DNA from: Anopheles merus
Taxonomy: Eukaryota > Arthropoda > Insecta > Diptera > Culicidae
DNA length: 64,000 nucleotides
Assembly: GCF_017562075.2 (NCBI RefSeq)
Contig: NC_054084.1
Location: 38,317,499 to 38,381,498, forward strand
Reading direction: 5' to 3'
This document shows, piece after piece, positions 36,154-48,514 of the stretch. The notes beneath the pieces are model-generated. The model was given only the letters and a program-made list of their open reading frames with translations. It was not told where the DNA came from and searched no databases. Made by a program: the position numbers and the translations under genes. Numbering within the stretch: the stretch's first letter is position 1; each line of letters starts with the position of its first letter.

Positions 36154-36669
36154 CAGACATGTCAAATATACGGCCCGCGGGCCACATGCAGCCCACGAAG
36201 GCTCCTATTCCGGCTCGCAAAGAACTTTGGCAGTTATTTGAATGAAGCAGAAATAGATTGTAAATTATAAGATAAGAAAAATGGGTGTATAAATGTTGAT
36301 TCATTTAAGAAGAAGGATTCAATATGTTTGAAAACCATGAAAAAACCCTCCAAAAGGTAAGAACTGTATAAGGGCGAATGTATGCTGATAGTTTCTTTTC
36401 CTCAAAGCAATTGAATATGAATTATTAAATTTCCGAGTAGGCACGACCGCCACTGAAGTAAAGCATGAGTAAATTCATGAATTTCATGCACTGTTTATTA
36501 GAGGCTATGAAAAAAAAAATATGTAAATAAGATTCTAGGTGCAAAAATAAGTCCTAATTGATGTTTGCCGATTGGAAGCACTCCCGTTCCTTCGCCACCC
36601 AACTGCAGACCGCGAGAATATTTTGAACCGTAATCCGGCCCGCAACCCAAAATGACTTTGACATCACTG
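36154..36669. mobile_element. 516-bp non-autonomous hAT element in a cadherin intron
   Basis: The left end is CAGACATGTCAAATATACGG; the right end reversed is CAGTGATGTCAAAGTC. Both share CAG..ATGTCAAA and subterminal GGCCCGC-type blocks. The 8-bp duplication TTATAAAC is perfect. There is no transposase-like ORF. The host intron (36122-36719) is 598 nt; subtracting the element and one duplication leaves 74 nt, a typical minimal insect intron. The element lies 32 nt from the acceptor side and about 50 nt from the donor side. Confidence 0.9.
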
Positions 36670-36719
36670 TTATAAACTAGTACCCAGAAAGGATTTGCTG
36701 TCATACCCACTGCACTTAC

Positions 36720-39700
36720 CTTATATCGTCGATGCAACTCTTCTGATAGTCCGATTTGACATCGTACGTCTTGACGCCATTGAACTCTGGCTTGCCGCCC
36801 GCATACACACCCTCCTGCTTGTCCACTGACAGCCACTGATGTCCGTCGAACGAGAAGCTTTGGTTGAAGTTGGCACCCTCACCACCGTCCAGCTCCAAGA
36901 TGGCCGCCGAACCGTACCGTTGAACCTTCACCTCGTGCCACTGTCCGTCGTCCACCTCTACCACCGTCAACGCTACCTCCTGCTCCTCCACTTGGCCCGT
37001 GTTTAAGCTATACCGGAAGTACACCTTGGCGCCCTTCAGCTCAATGATGCCGTACTCCCGCATATGCTGATCGCTGATGCGGAACAGCTCGCCGTACGTT
37101 TCGCGCGTGCGGAACCGCAGCTGAATCTGCGTCGTGAATTTGTCGGGTTCGAAGCTGAGCGCGTACTTCACGTAACTGTGCGTCTTGAACGTGGTTGGAG
37201 TGGTGGGCAAGCTGCAGTACGTGCCCGTCCATCCGGGATTGCATTCACACTTGGCCTCGTCATAGCTACTGACACACTTGCCATGCTCGAGACACCGGGC
37301 GACCTGTGGATTTAGATCGCACACCTCCTGCGTGTACAAACACCCGGGCGCACTACCCTTAGATAGTCCCGGGTGGGAGAGGTCGTATAGAATTACGTTG
37401 TGCTTAAACTCGCGAATGCACCCCTCGAAACCGACCCCAACCGGCATGTACTGCCAGCGGCTGTACGTGTAATCAAACTTGTCCCTAAACACACCGCCAA
37501 TCTGGAGCGGCGTGTTGAGATTCAGATATTCGTTGAACTGCGGCACCTTGCCCAGCGCCTGGCATGTGTGGTCGACAAATTCGGCCAGGTTGCCGTCGTC
37601 GGCTTCGGTGAATTCAGCCGTCTTGCAAAAATCAACCACCATCCTTACCTGCTCCGTGTCCCAGAACAGATCGATCCGGTGCCATTCGCCATCGTTGAGC
37701 GGATCTTTGGTCACGATGCGTAACTCTAGCGTACCCGAGCCGTAGTCGATGAGAAACCGTGGATAGCCCTGCTCAAGCTCAAGTGAAATAAAGTCAGACA
37801 GCTGCTTCGAAGTGTCATCCTCCTTGGGTGGTGTGATAGGTCCGTTGTAGAAAATTAAACCGTCCGGTTTCGTTGTGATGATCTCGACACTAATATGCGA
37901 CTTGTCGCACATGTCGAGCGGTGGGTACCAGGCCCAGCCACTGCCGCGGAAGCTACGCACGACCTGCTGACAGCGAGGCCCCGTGTAGCCTGGTGGACAC
38001 GAGCATTTGATACCCGACTTGGAATTGGTGCAGCGACCACCGTTCAGACAGGGATGGGATTTGCAGGTCTGCTGCTGCTTGTACTCTCGCGAGCTGCATA
38101 CACACTCCGCTGTGGAGTTGATCTGCACCCCAACCAAGGCAGTTTTGTTCGCATTCACTAGGCAGGGGTTCGTCTGGACCTCGATGATGCTGGTGCACGA
38201 CCCGACACAGTCTGCATTCTCCAGCAGACACTCGTCCACGTTTACCATCGTGATGTTGATTCCCACCTCCTGCTCGATTTCCTCCTTGTGCAGCAGTATT
38301 ACGCCGTTCAGCTGCACCGCCTTGTAGAAGTACGCGCCGTGCACGGCGAACCGCACATCGGTCAGCGGCACCGACCGGTCCTTCATCTGCACACTGAACA
38401 CGTCCACATTCTTCACGTCCACGTTCAGCAGCTCCGCCAGCTTGTCTCGGAACCGCTCCAGCTTGCTGCGGAAGATGTTCTGCGTGCGATAGTTCCAGAT
38501 GCGTATAAAGTCCTCATCAGTAATGCCGGACAGCTGGATCGAGCCGGAGTTGACGATCGCCTCGTACGAGATGTGCTTCACCACCACTGACATGTTGGCG
38601 TACGATTCCTGCGCATGCTTGCGGTCATAGATCTTGAAGCGCAGCTTATAGCGTCCCTCGCGTGCACCGCGCCGCATCGTCACCATGCCGGATGTGTCGT
38701 CCAGCTTGAAGCGTGGATTCTCGGCCTCATCCCAGTAGAACAGCTTGTCCGAGGTGTCCCAATCGTCGAGATCGTTAACAAACACACGCCCGATCGGTGT
38801 GTCCGGCGCCTGACCTTGGTAGTTGTACACGATCACCTCCTTGGAGCCGGGCTGCATGATGTTATCGTTCAGATCACCGATCGTGATCGTCAGCGTGCTG
38901 GTGCCGGTTTGCGGTGGTGTACCCGAGTCCTTGATAACGATCGGAATGGTATACTGCTTGCGGTACTCACGATCAAACGAGCCGAGCGATGAAATGATCG
39001 CCATACCGTCACCTTTGTTACTCTGTTCCACCTTGAAGGACGTCCGAATCACATCGTCTGCGTCCGGGTCCATGCGGAACTGGAACGGTGCCCCGTTGCC
39101 CTCAAGCCGGTCATCGTTGTCAACGGCGGAGATTTCGATAATCTTCGACGGCGGTGAGTTTTCGAGCAGAATGGGCCGATAATCTTCCGCGAATATCGGC
39201 GCATTATCGTTGATGTCCTTCACCAGTACGGTCAAGATGGCGGAGGCCGTGCGCAGCGGTACACCGTCATCGGTGGCCAGAATCTCGAGCGAGTGTTTCG
39301 CCATCGCCTCCCAATCCAACTCGCGCTGGATCGTCACCGTACCTTCCTGGTCGATGGCAAACTGACGCTTCCGGTCCGTAGCACGGTTAATGCTGTAGGT
39401 AATTTTGCTCTTTCCGCCCTTGTCAATGTCGACCGCCTTGAAGGTGCCCAGGTGTTTGCCCACGTCCGCGTTCTCATACACCGCCGCCTCAATGTGTGGC
39501 TTCTTGAAGCGTGGCGTATTATCATTAATGTCCTTCAGCTTCACAATCACCCACGAATAGTCAACGTGGTACTTGTCACTCTCGTCAATCTCATCGTTAT
39601 CGATAACCTGTATCCGAAAGCGAAAGCCATTTATCTGCATCGGATCCTCGTAGTCTAGCGACTGAACCACCTTCATACTCCCCGTACCGTCCGCGTTCTT

Positions 39701-40339
39701 TACCATCGCGAACTTATCCGCCCCGTAACCGCTGCTTTCAATGATTTTATACTGGAAATTGTTTATCTCATCATCATCATTTACCGTTACGGTCAATATC
39801 GGTGCCTCGGGCAACACACTACCGTCAGTTTCCTCCACCTCGACGAACCACTCGTCCTTGGTGAACCGAGGCGGCATATCATTCAGATCCTTTACCTTGA
39901 TGGAAGCCGTTCCCGTACCCTTCAAACCTCCGCCATCAGTAGCCACTATCCGCAGCGTGTAATCGGGTGTCTTCTCCCGATCGAGACAGCATACCGCTGT
40001 CGTGATGACTCCTGTGTCCAGGTTGATGTCGAAGATCGGCAAACCAGTATCCTCTTCGATCGCGTTCTTCTCGATCGAGTAAATCACCTTCGCGTTAGTG
40101 CCTTCGTTGATATCGTCATAATCCTCGGCCTTTATTGTCATCACGTACATGCCGATGGTGCCATTTTCAGTCACGTTTCCATACGCAATGCCGTTCGGGA
40201 ACTGGGGCGCATTGTCGTTGACGTCTTTCAGGTTGATCTGCACCTCCGTAAAGCCCACCAAACCCTCGCCTCCTTCGTCTTGCGCAAAGACGGTAAACTT
40301 CCAAGACGCTCGTCCGTGTGGTGGATCTCGGTTCAGCGG
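36720..40339 (-). CDS. CadN2: neural cadherin large exon 4 of those visible: cadherin repeats, EGF and laminin-G modules
   Basis: A 3620-nt exon (1206 complete codons plus 2 nt) encoding most of the ectodomain, which mediates calcium-dependent adhesion between neurons. Approximate order by exon residue: end of one cadherin repeat to DVNDNAPQF (38-47); four full repeats ending DLNDMPPRF (about 159), DINDNTPRF (278), DINDNAPIF (383) and DLNDN (about 493); a membrane-proximal N-cadherin-specific region (499-750); EGF (CKSHPCLNGGRC, about 759-790); laminin-G 1 (792-985); EGF (1007-1042); laminin-G 2 (1049-1204). Calcium-binding DxND, LDRE and DxD motifs are kept in most repeats. The acceptor follows CAAATGTTCAG and the donor is AAG|GTAAGT. 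Its GC content is higher than that of the surrounding introns. Residue order follows Drosophila CadN closely. Confidence 0.95.
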
Positions 40340-41132
40340 CTGAACATTTGGAGGAAATGGTGGGGAAGGAGAACAAAAGGCAAACAAGGAAAAAAAAGTT
40401 ATTATTTACCATCATCATTGATCTCAAAGACTGGAATGTATTATTCTATAAAATGGTTTCAAAATGAAATTTCAGTTGACTTAATAAAGTCTAACAAGAC
40501 TCGAGACATTGCTGGTCCGTTGCGTCGGTTTTGTTCGTTGCGGCAAGAGAAAGTTTACAAAATTTTTTGATATAATTAAAATACTGTATTTACTTGAGGT
40601 TAAACTAGTGTCCGGTATACCGACCTCAAAAGAGTGAACTTTTAGTCCCACATGAATCATCTTGAGACCTCGCACACGATACAAGCGGGAAGTTATTCAA
40701 AACTGTTGAACAGACCAGAATCCAGTTTTGCTATCGAAAAGTTTCTCCATCGGTCCAAAGTTTCATCGAACAGCAGAGACACATTAAGTCTTGCAGACGT
40801 GTAAGTTTCTGTACCGAAAATAAATCTGCTCTTAAATGTTTGCCAAGACTTCCAACGCTCAAACAATTCTGAAACAAAACGGTCATCACATCCCTTCGGC
40901 TTCCGATGGTAAATGGGTTTTGCCATGCACCACTCTGGTCGAATCTTATCAACCATACGAACATAAGAGGTTTCCCCTATTTTATTTCTAAGTTGTTGCA
41001 GGTTTTTGTTTTTAATTCCTTTACATTGCTTACCGTCAGCATGTAATCAATGCTTTCGTTTTATCTGTCGTCACTGGCAGACAACGGTGGTTAAATCTTG
41101 CGTACGCTTCCGAGTCCACAATGTTGACCTAC
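40340..41132 (-). other. cadherin intron, 793 nt
   Basis: Lies between the exons at 41133-41270 and 36720-40339, with donor GTAGGT and acceptor TTCAG. No additional exon or element was recognised. Confidence 0.75.
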
Positions 41133-41270
41133 CTTAAGCACAAATATTTCCCCCGTGGCCTTGTTGATGTCAAAGTTGCTGTCGGAGGGATTTTCGATGT
41201 CAATACCAGCCCCAGTCAGAAAGTAGATGATGTTGTTAGGCCGCTCCACGTCGGCATCCGAGGCGGTAAC
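41133..41270 (-). CDS. CadN2: neural cadherin exon 3 of those visible: middle of a cadherin repeat
   Basis: A 138-nt, phase-0 exon encoding 46 residues (VTASDADVERPNNIIYFLTG ... FDINKATGEIFVLK). It supplies the DxD calcium motif and the central strands of the repeat that begins in exon 2 and ends in exon 4. The acceptor is TGGAACAG and the donor CTTAAG|GTAGGT. The frame stays open upstream only briefly. It aligns with VTATDGDKDRPQNIVYFLTG of Drosophila CadN (recalled, not searched). Confidence 0.92.
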
Positions 41271-44200
41271 CTGTTCCAGGCGAGGGAAAAGACATCAAAT
41301 AAGAGGCAATAAGTGACCAGTGGTTGTAAAAAAAAAACATATGGGGTAACACGAAAATTCGGAAAAGTAAACAAAATGGAATGCTTGTTTCTACGAACTA
41401 CCGAAATCGTTCAACAAAGGAAGATTGACTCAAGGAAATTCAGGAATTGCAACGCCGCAAGGCGTAAGAAAGCCTTTCTCAGGTTTGCTCTGCGCTCTGT
41501 CAAGCTCAGTCAGCACCGTTGGAAACGTGAACGGGAAACATGAATTCTTTGTTACCGGATGATTTGCATGACCATTTGCTCGTTCGGATCAGTGAGATTG
41601 GGCAGAAAACATCAACCTACACCTGGCGTGTTTGGGTAGGTCGGTTGGGCTTGGCACGATCCTGGACAGCCATCGCTTGTCAGTTGGAAAATTAGTTTTT
41701 CATTTATTACTGCAAATTGCACTGCTCGATGATGTTGTGTACTAAGCAGTAATTCGCTTGGTTTGAGATGAAATCGTTCAATATATTTTCCAGAAACACA
41801 TCAGCACAGAGTTACGTGACGTTCAAGTCCAGCTCGAACCTAACAGGTGTTCAGCAGCTCGAGACAGTTATGCCCTCATTAGCTCAATAATGTTACTTCA
41901 GCCAGTCTGATTAAGTTGCTGTGATTGCAACGTAGCTTACTTGATGACTGATATTTGTGATTGAATGCTGTTTGTTTTATTGTCTTCAATAAAGAAGGAG
42001 AGGAAGAGAAACATAGATCAAGGAAGATAATGCTTTGTTGATTGATCGTTTCCGAACGGCATGTACTATTGATTGAGCCTCGTATGTATTAAGTGTTTGT
42101 AACTGTTGACGGAATGGACTTTCCCAAAGGCTCGATCCTCGATCCGTAAATCTCTGATATGAAATTGATTCGTCTGAGCGTTAATTCCTCTTCCGTAAAA
42201 AAAAAAAGAGTCAAACGTGATTGGAGTGCATTGGTATTGCACATTTCTTTCCAATGGAGCAATCATACAACAGTTTCCCGATTTGCATACAGCACCGCTG
42301 CTTTAGGACACCGTAGGCACCGCACTGCCTCTATACAAGCGGTTCAATAGAAAAGTAAGCAAAAAGAATTCCTCTCCTTTGAACACGGCAGAAAGCGTAC
42401 TTATCGTTCTGTTTCTTGTTCAATTCTTTTCGCTCCATACAACGAGGACAAAACGAGGAAAGTTATATGTCGAGCTGCGCATTTGAAAAACTCAGCTTTT
42501 ACTATATGTGTGTGTTGCAATACCCCTCGTTCTAAACAAAAGATCTGAGCAAGGCAGAAAATGGCATCGAGTAAATAAATCAGAGAATTTGTCTCCATCT
42601 GTAAGGCGCTGTATGTCTGTATCCTAACCGCAAGTGTATAAGGTAGAGGAATAAGGAATAGAAAAGCAACCAGCACGACTCAACCAGTTTGCCGGTGGTT
42701 ATGTAAATCATAATGAAATTTTATTATACTTGATTTTTGCTCTGATTTGTGTTCTCTCTTTCTACGCAGCGACATTTTCCTTCTTCAATCTATTTTTAAT
42801 TTTCTTGACCTCCACGCAGGATATTCCTTTCAAAAAGTTTTTACGGATCTTTAAGCTTTGCCTGTGTTTTCACCGTCGGTGCAGCTTCGGGTGAATTAGC
42901 AGAAGTTGCCAAAATTATTTTAACAGCTACATCATGTTCATGTTCATTCGATTCTTTTTCTGGTACAAACATTGTGTGTGTTTGTGTGTATCACTCAGAG
43001 TCAGATCGTCGAAAGGGCGGTTCTGGGGACGCATCTGTGTCAAGAAAACGAATGTGGCGGTTACATTAAATGAGCTTTCGGGAAGGGTGAGTGCAAAATA
43101 CCGACGGCAACCAGAAATAATGTGTTAGGGGTGTGTAGTTATATTCATTGAAAAGTTTCCTTCTCAGATTTCATGCTCATTCTAGTCAATGTTAGTTACG
43201 TACACAAGCCTTTGTGACGCACCGTGTGACGTATCCCCTGCGCGAAGGCAAATGGGGCAAACTCGCAATCAGAAGCCAGTTGGCTATGCGTTAATTTCAC
43301 CCGACTAGCGGAACGAATGTAGCTGGGCTACCAGATGTTCACAGCGCCTGTGGCATTAAATAGCGGTCTGATTTTACGAAATCGCTTTGCCAACAATTCG
43401 CTTTGCTGCTTGTCTAGAGGGAGGTTTTTACTGGAGCAAACTTCGTGGGAGCATTTGGGGCGCTTTCAATGTGTGTCTGCTGTGAACCATCAATCATCAC
43501 CAGCCACGCGATAATGTGAGAGGGATTTGGCCAGCGGTGGAGTAGCGTTTGAATCCCCTCCCCCTCCAAATTACCCACACATACACAACACACACAAACG
43601 CAAATAGGGTGCAAGAAGTTAGTTAAACAACATACAGCAACAATCTCAGCACAGAAACACGGATGACGCCAGTGGCAGCCGATGTGCCTGGGAACATGAC
43701 AAAGTGTGATGCAACACTAGGCTAGAGCATGCTATAGGAAAAGGCACTCGACGACATACTCGGAACAGGAGGCTCAGAACAGGATGCGTCTTGTATGCGT
43801 AGGAACGTCAGGCCAATGTGTGTAGCGACAGTGGCATGGTATTGGTATGAAAATATCAACGGACCTCTAGCCATAAATAATGATTGCTTGAGACGTACGA
43901 TAGCGAAAATAGAAACACAGAGAGGAAAAAAGGAGGAATAAAGAAGCAAAAAGATGGAGAGTGAACGCAGCAAAGCATTTTTCAGGATAGAATTTTCGTA
44001 ATGACATCTTTACCACGTCATAAGCTTGTTAAGATTTATCTTTCACCTCGTTAGTATGTGCTCCAGTGAGAAGGTGTCCCGTTGACGTGTAGTGAAGCAA
44101 CCGATGGCAGTACGTGCCTTTCGATTACTGACTTTTACCGTCCTCAACTAGTGGTTGCAATGGGGACGTAGTTACGGACAACAGGACAAACCAGATATTG

Positions 44201-47200
44201 GATTGGGGGAATCGATCCCATCGTGGCTGTGGTTGAGTGCACGTTGTCGTTATTTTGGTCGTTATCGTTTTCTCGTCACATTGCAAATGCCTTCGGAAAA
44301 TATTGTCCAGCGTGGGATATGAAGGGTTGAAACGAGAGAAAACCGGAAAATCATGTGTAGCACTGCTCGGTGCTTGGTAACTAAGATTATGCTTTTGCCT
44401 CACTCAAAGTTAAAGAACTTTATGAACTTATGTGAAGAACTTATGTGTACGGAAGCGAAACAGACTGAAGACGGCTCGGTTCGTATGCAAAAGTGGGGAA
44501 AGTTGCTTGTTTGGTTGACGTTTTTCGGTACGGGCGGTAATTTTTTTTTATTATTATATCCGTAATATTGATCTTGTACGATGTAACGTGTAATGAATTT
44601 TTTTAGTTCAAAGAGAGGTGATATAATTGAAAATAATATTGAAAACAATTATATGCAAATAAATGTTGTGGTTCAAAAATGATAGGAAAATTTTAAAAAA
44701 TAAATATATACATTTTACACTTTATATACAATATTTAAATATATACAATTTCCATTCAATATAAACTCTCAATTACTTATGTGCCAAGCGAGCACTAGCA
44801 ATGATAACCCTAGGATGCAATAGGAAAGTGACGATTAATTTCTGAATGCTTTAAGCTGAAAAACTACCCCATTAGCCACCGACGCTCAATAGTAAAACAT
44901 GTTTATATCCATCGGCCTCCTCATCAGCATCACTATTTCCTTCACCATCTCCTCACTGACTGATCAAAAATTTTCTGATCGTTCAGTAAACTATCTAATA
45001 AATTCAATAAATGTTTTTCAAAGACATTCTCTTCCAACGAGTGTGTGCGTCGTCGCACTGAGCTTGTGCAATGGCATACAGCTTCATAGGAGTCCAGAGA
45101 TCTCTGTGACCATCGGAAGCATTTGTGTTTTGGCCCGGTGGATGTGTGAGGCTGGTGTCATAAAGCATACCTCGGTTTACGACCAAGTGCCACCGACCAA
45201 GAGAAGCAATGTAACGGTCAGGGCCATAATTGAACGTTCGAAAGCAATAAAATTGATAAGTGTCTTCCATCGTACGGAGGTCATGCATTTCACTTCACCC
45301 CAGGAAAGTGCTGCCAAAAGGCTGCTCCCATCACACATGCACGTCAGTGCAGCAAGGAGTGTCTTTTCTAAGCCTTTACGAAGCTTATGAAAAATACAAT
45401 CTATCTTCCCAGTGCCTCGTGATCTTTGGGTAGATGGGTATAGTTGAAACTACCGACCGATGACCACCGGACCCTATGCCACGTACGCATCGTCCTTGTG
45501 CTTTTGGGGAACCTTTTCCTTTGATCGCAGCACAAGTCATGTGAAAAGATGCTTACGAGCGGACTAGAGAAAAAAATAAGACGAGATCTATCGGTATTTA
45601 GAGAAGCAATTTAAAAAAAATAGAGCACTCGTGAGGTCACCTTTAGAGTAATGGTTACCAAGGACGTATGAAAGGTTTGGGCACGGTTTCCTTGATGTCA
45701 AAGTGAAGGCTACAGTATTTGCCAGCATGTAACATTGATACGTATATGCAACCTAAGAAAATCTCCAGCATTATGCTAAAAAAACTCGACATTCGGTTTG
45801 CGGAAATTGAATAGAATACTTCCCCCAATTGTGTGGTAATCTAAACTATGCAGATGTACCTTGGGAACTACCTTTGTTTGAGAAAGTCATTCATTCATTC
45901 ATTCATTTCCCAGCCAACTGCGGTCAAATGTCAACCGAGGTAAGATGAAGCTGCCTTTCGCTGCTGGTGCGATTCATCAACTGAGTAGTCACATTACGCC
46001 TTGTTGTAGTTTTGTTACACCCTTTTCTGAGTTGTTTCTTGTTAGTATGGGACAATCAAACAAAATGGAGAAGCACTGGAAATTGACCGTATTAGGGCAA
46101 ATAAAAGTTATGCTTTATTTTATAGGTTAGCCACTTCCCCGGTTCTTCAGGACCTTTTATGCTTCCTCTACTTCAAGGCTTTACGATCGATTCTACATGT
46201 TTGCAGTTCATGTGTTGTGATCTGCAAATGAGGGTTACAAATGGAGATGACATCTGTGGCATAGGATGCCCGCGTGTATACAGTTTTTAGCTTTGGTGTT
46301 ACATTTTACAGCCACGTATCTGTACGGACGTGATTCCCCCAGCAATGTTGTCAGTTCTGACCGTGTTCTTTCCCATTTTATGGAACAATTTGTTTTCTTA
46401 GATTCGGTTGATTCACTGCTTTATTATCGAAGTATGTTTTCTGTTTCAGACGTTTCAAAGACTATTATTGCCACCGTTCCATAGGCGAGTTGATAAGTGA
46501 ACTTGGGCTCGATCGTGAGCCATGTCTTCGGTCCATAAGAGGACACGTTTGTGAAGTCCATAATTTTGTCTAAGGTGAAACCGAATGCTCCTTTTATGGA
46601 TCGTGCAGAACCAGGATGAAAGTGTGTGAGTTTATGGGAAATTTGTCGTAAAAGAGTAGAGATGTTTTGACGTTTTCACGGTAACCTTACGTGCGCATAT
46701 TCCCACCCTGCCATAAGTAGTGTGGTTTGGCTGAAACACTTTGCCTTTGGCTCAAACGCAAGAAAAACGATTTTCGAGTAAAATAATAGAACCAATGCCA
46801 CCACCAACCCATGACCTAGGGCAAAGCGAACCGGATGACTCTTGCTGGATGATAGCACCGAACCGGTGCACTGGCAAAATATTGTACGAGAAAGTTTGAA
46901 ATCTAACTTTACTGATCCAACAGTCGTGTAACGGAGTGCATGTATGTTTTACGGAATGTACAGTCACCCACCGTCAATTGCATACTACGTTTCGTAAACT
47001 AGTACGACCAACTTTACGACACCGTTTGGTGCTTCGGCACGATCTCGACTTTCTAGTTGGGATGGGCAACAGTGATTTAATATTAGTGAAGCTAAACAGT
47101 CTTCGTCATTTACCTTTCGCAAACATTTTCTATTAGATGTTTTTGTGCAGTAGAAGAAGGAAATAATAGGAAAGGAGCTGCTGAGGTGGGATCGGAGGTA

Positions 47201-47756
47201 ACTATTGGCATTGTTTCGAGTGTTTGATTGCATGGATGCATGGAGGATGCTCCATTTCGTTGATTAATGATCGGTAGAATCGAAAAGCTCGTGCGACGCG
47301 CAGATAGCAAGGGAGAAAGTTTGATCAAAGTGAAATTAGTAACTACGAAAAGCTTTTGTGAGGAAAATAGAGTGTGTTCGAATCAGGTAGATAGGAAAAT
47401 CGCATTTGGGTTTCTGAGAGAAAGGAGAAGTTTTCAGTTTAAGAGCCATAATTAGATAAATTTATGAACTACGGGATGTCGAGTATTAAGAACGATTATA
47501 AATACGAAATCCAAATTGCTCTAATGAGTCATAATTACATAATTTAGATTAAATTTTTATTTTTTAACAGCTTAAGGTATTTAAAAACATCGAAGGTCAA
47601 ATTTGTTAATTGTGATGGAATAAAAATGCTCCGATAGTTACGATCAAAATATTAGTGGTTTCACAAAACAACATAGCACCATCGCGAGTTCTAAGCTTAT
47701 GTAAACAAAGTAATTATGTTGATTTTCACTTTTTATTTATCTTACTGAAATGTTAC
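41271..47756. other. 3' part of a 14-kb cadherin intron
   Basis: No cadherin exon or transposon end was recognised. A 163-codon plus-strand ORF (44899-45390) begins with a hydrophobic signal-like stretch, but it has no family resemblance and its antisense is also open, so it is not called a gene. A (TCAT)n run of about 5 units lies at 45888-45907. Confidence 0.5.
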
Positions 47757-48514
47757 GGCAGAGAGCCTCGGATTGTAGATAAACGAGGGAAAGACCAAAC
47801 TGATAGTCGCAACTTCAGCGGACCTACCAACAAATAATCAGAAACTACGTAGGCGTGACGTGCAGATAGGTGAACGCACTTTTGAAGTCTTCCCACAATT
47901 CACCTATCTTGGGTCAAAGGTCAGCAACGACAACAGCATGGACGCTGAGTTGCGCGCAAGGATGCTGGCTGCCAACCGGTCATTCTACAGCCTGAAAAAG
48001 CAGTTTACCTCAAAGAACCTGTCGCGACGGACGAAGCTGGGACTATATAGTACCTATATAGTACCAGTACTCATATACGCCTCTGCGACATGGACACTGT
48101 CCAAATCTGACGAAACCCTCTTAGCCGCGTTCGAGAGGAAGATGCTCAGAAGGATACTTGGCCCCGTATGTGTGGAAGGACAATGGAGGAGCCGCTATAA
48201 TGACGAACTATACGAGAGGTACGGCGACCTCACTGTCGTGCAGCGTATAAAGCTCGCCAGGCTCCGGTGGGCTGGTCATGTTATCCGTATGGAAACGGAC
48301 GACCCAGCCCGTAAAGTCTTTTTAGGCCGTCCACAAGGACAGAGGAGGCGTGGTAGGCCCAAAATGAGGTGGCAGGATGGCATGGAGGCGTCCGTCATTA
48401 GGGCCGGGATAACGGACTGGCAGACGAAGGCGCGAGACCGTGAGCGGTTTCGGACACTCCTGAGGCAGGCCAAGACCGCAAAGCGGTTGTAGCGCCGGAT
48501 AAGTAAGTAAGTAA
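47757..48514 (+). pseudogene. 5'-truncated RTE-type non-LTR retrotransposon fragment
   Basis: The C-terminal part of an RTE-clade reverse-transcriptase protein, antisense to the cadherin gene. Recognisable blocks are INEGKTKLIVAT, RRRDVQIGERTFEV, FTYLGSKVSNDNSMDAELRA, GLYSTYIVPVLIYASATWTL, RRILGPVC, LARLRWAGHVIRM and GRPKMRWQDG. The readable frame ends at a stop at 48490-48492, followed by a short (TAAG)n tail, as RTE elements usually carry. An in-frame TAG lies near 47775 in the upstream part. The catalytic RT core and endonuclease are gone, so this is a dead-on-arrival copy. Confidence 0.9.

Noticed and set aside
35922..40343. Many plus-strand ORFs of 60-125 codons opposite the cadherin exons
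   Set aside because: They are antisense shadows of GC-rich cadherin coding sequence; the sense frame carries the domains.
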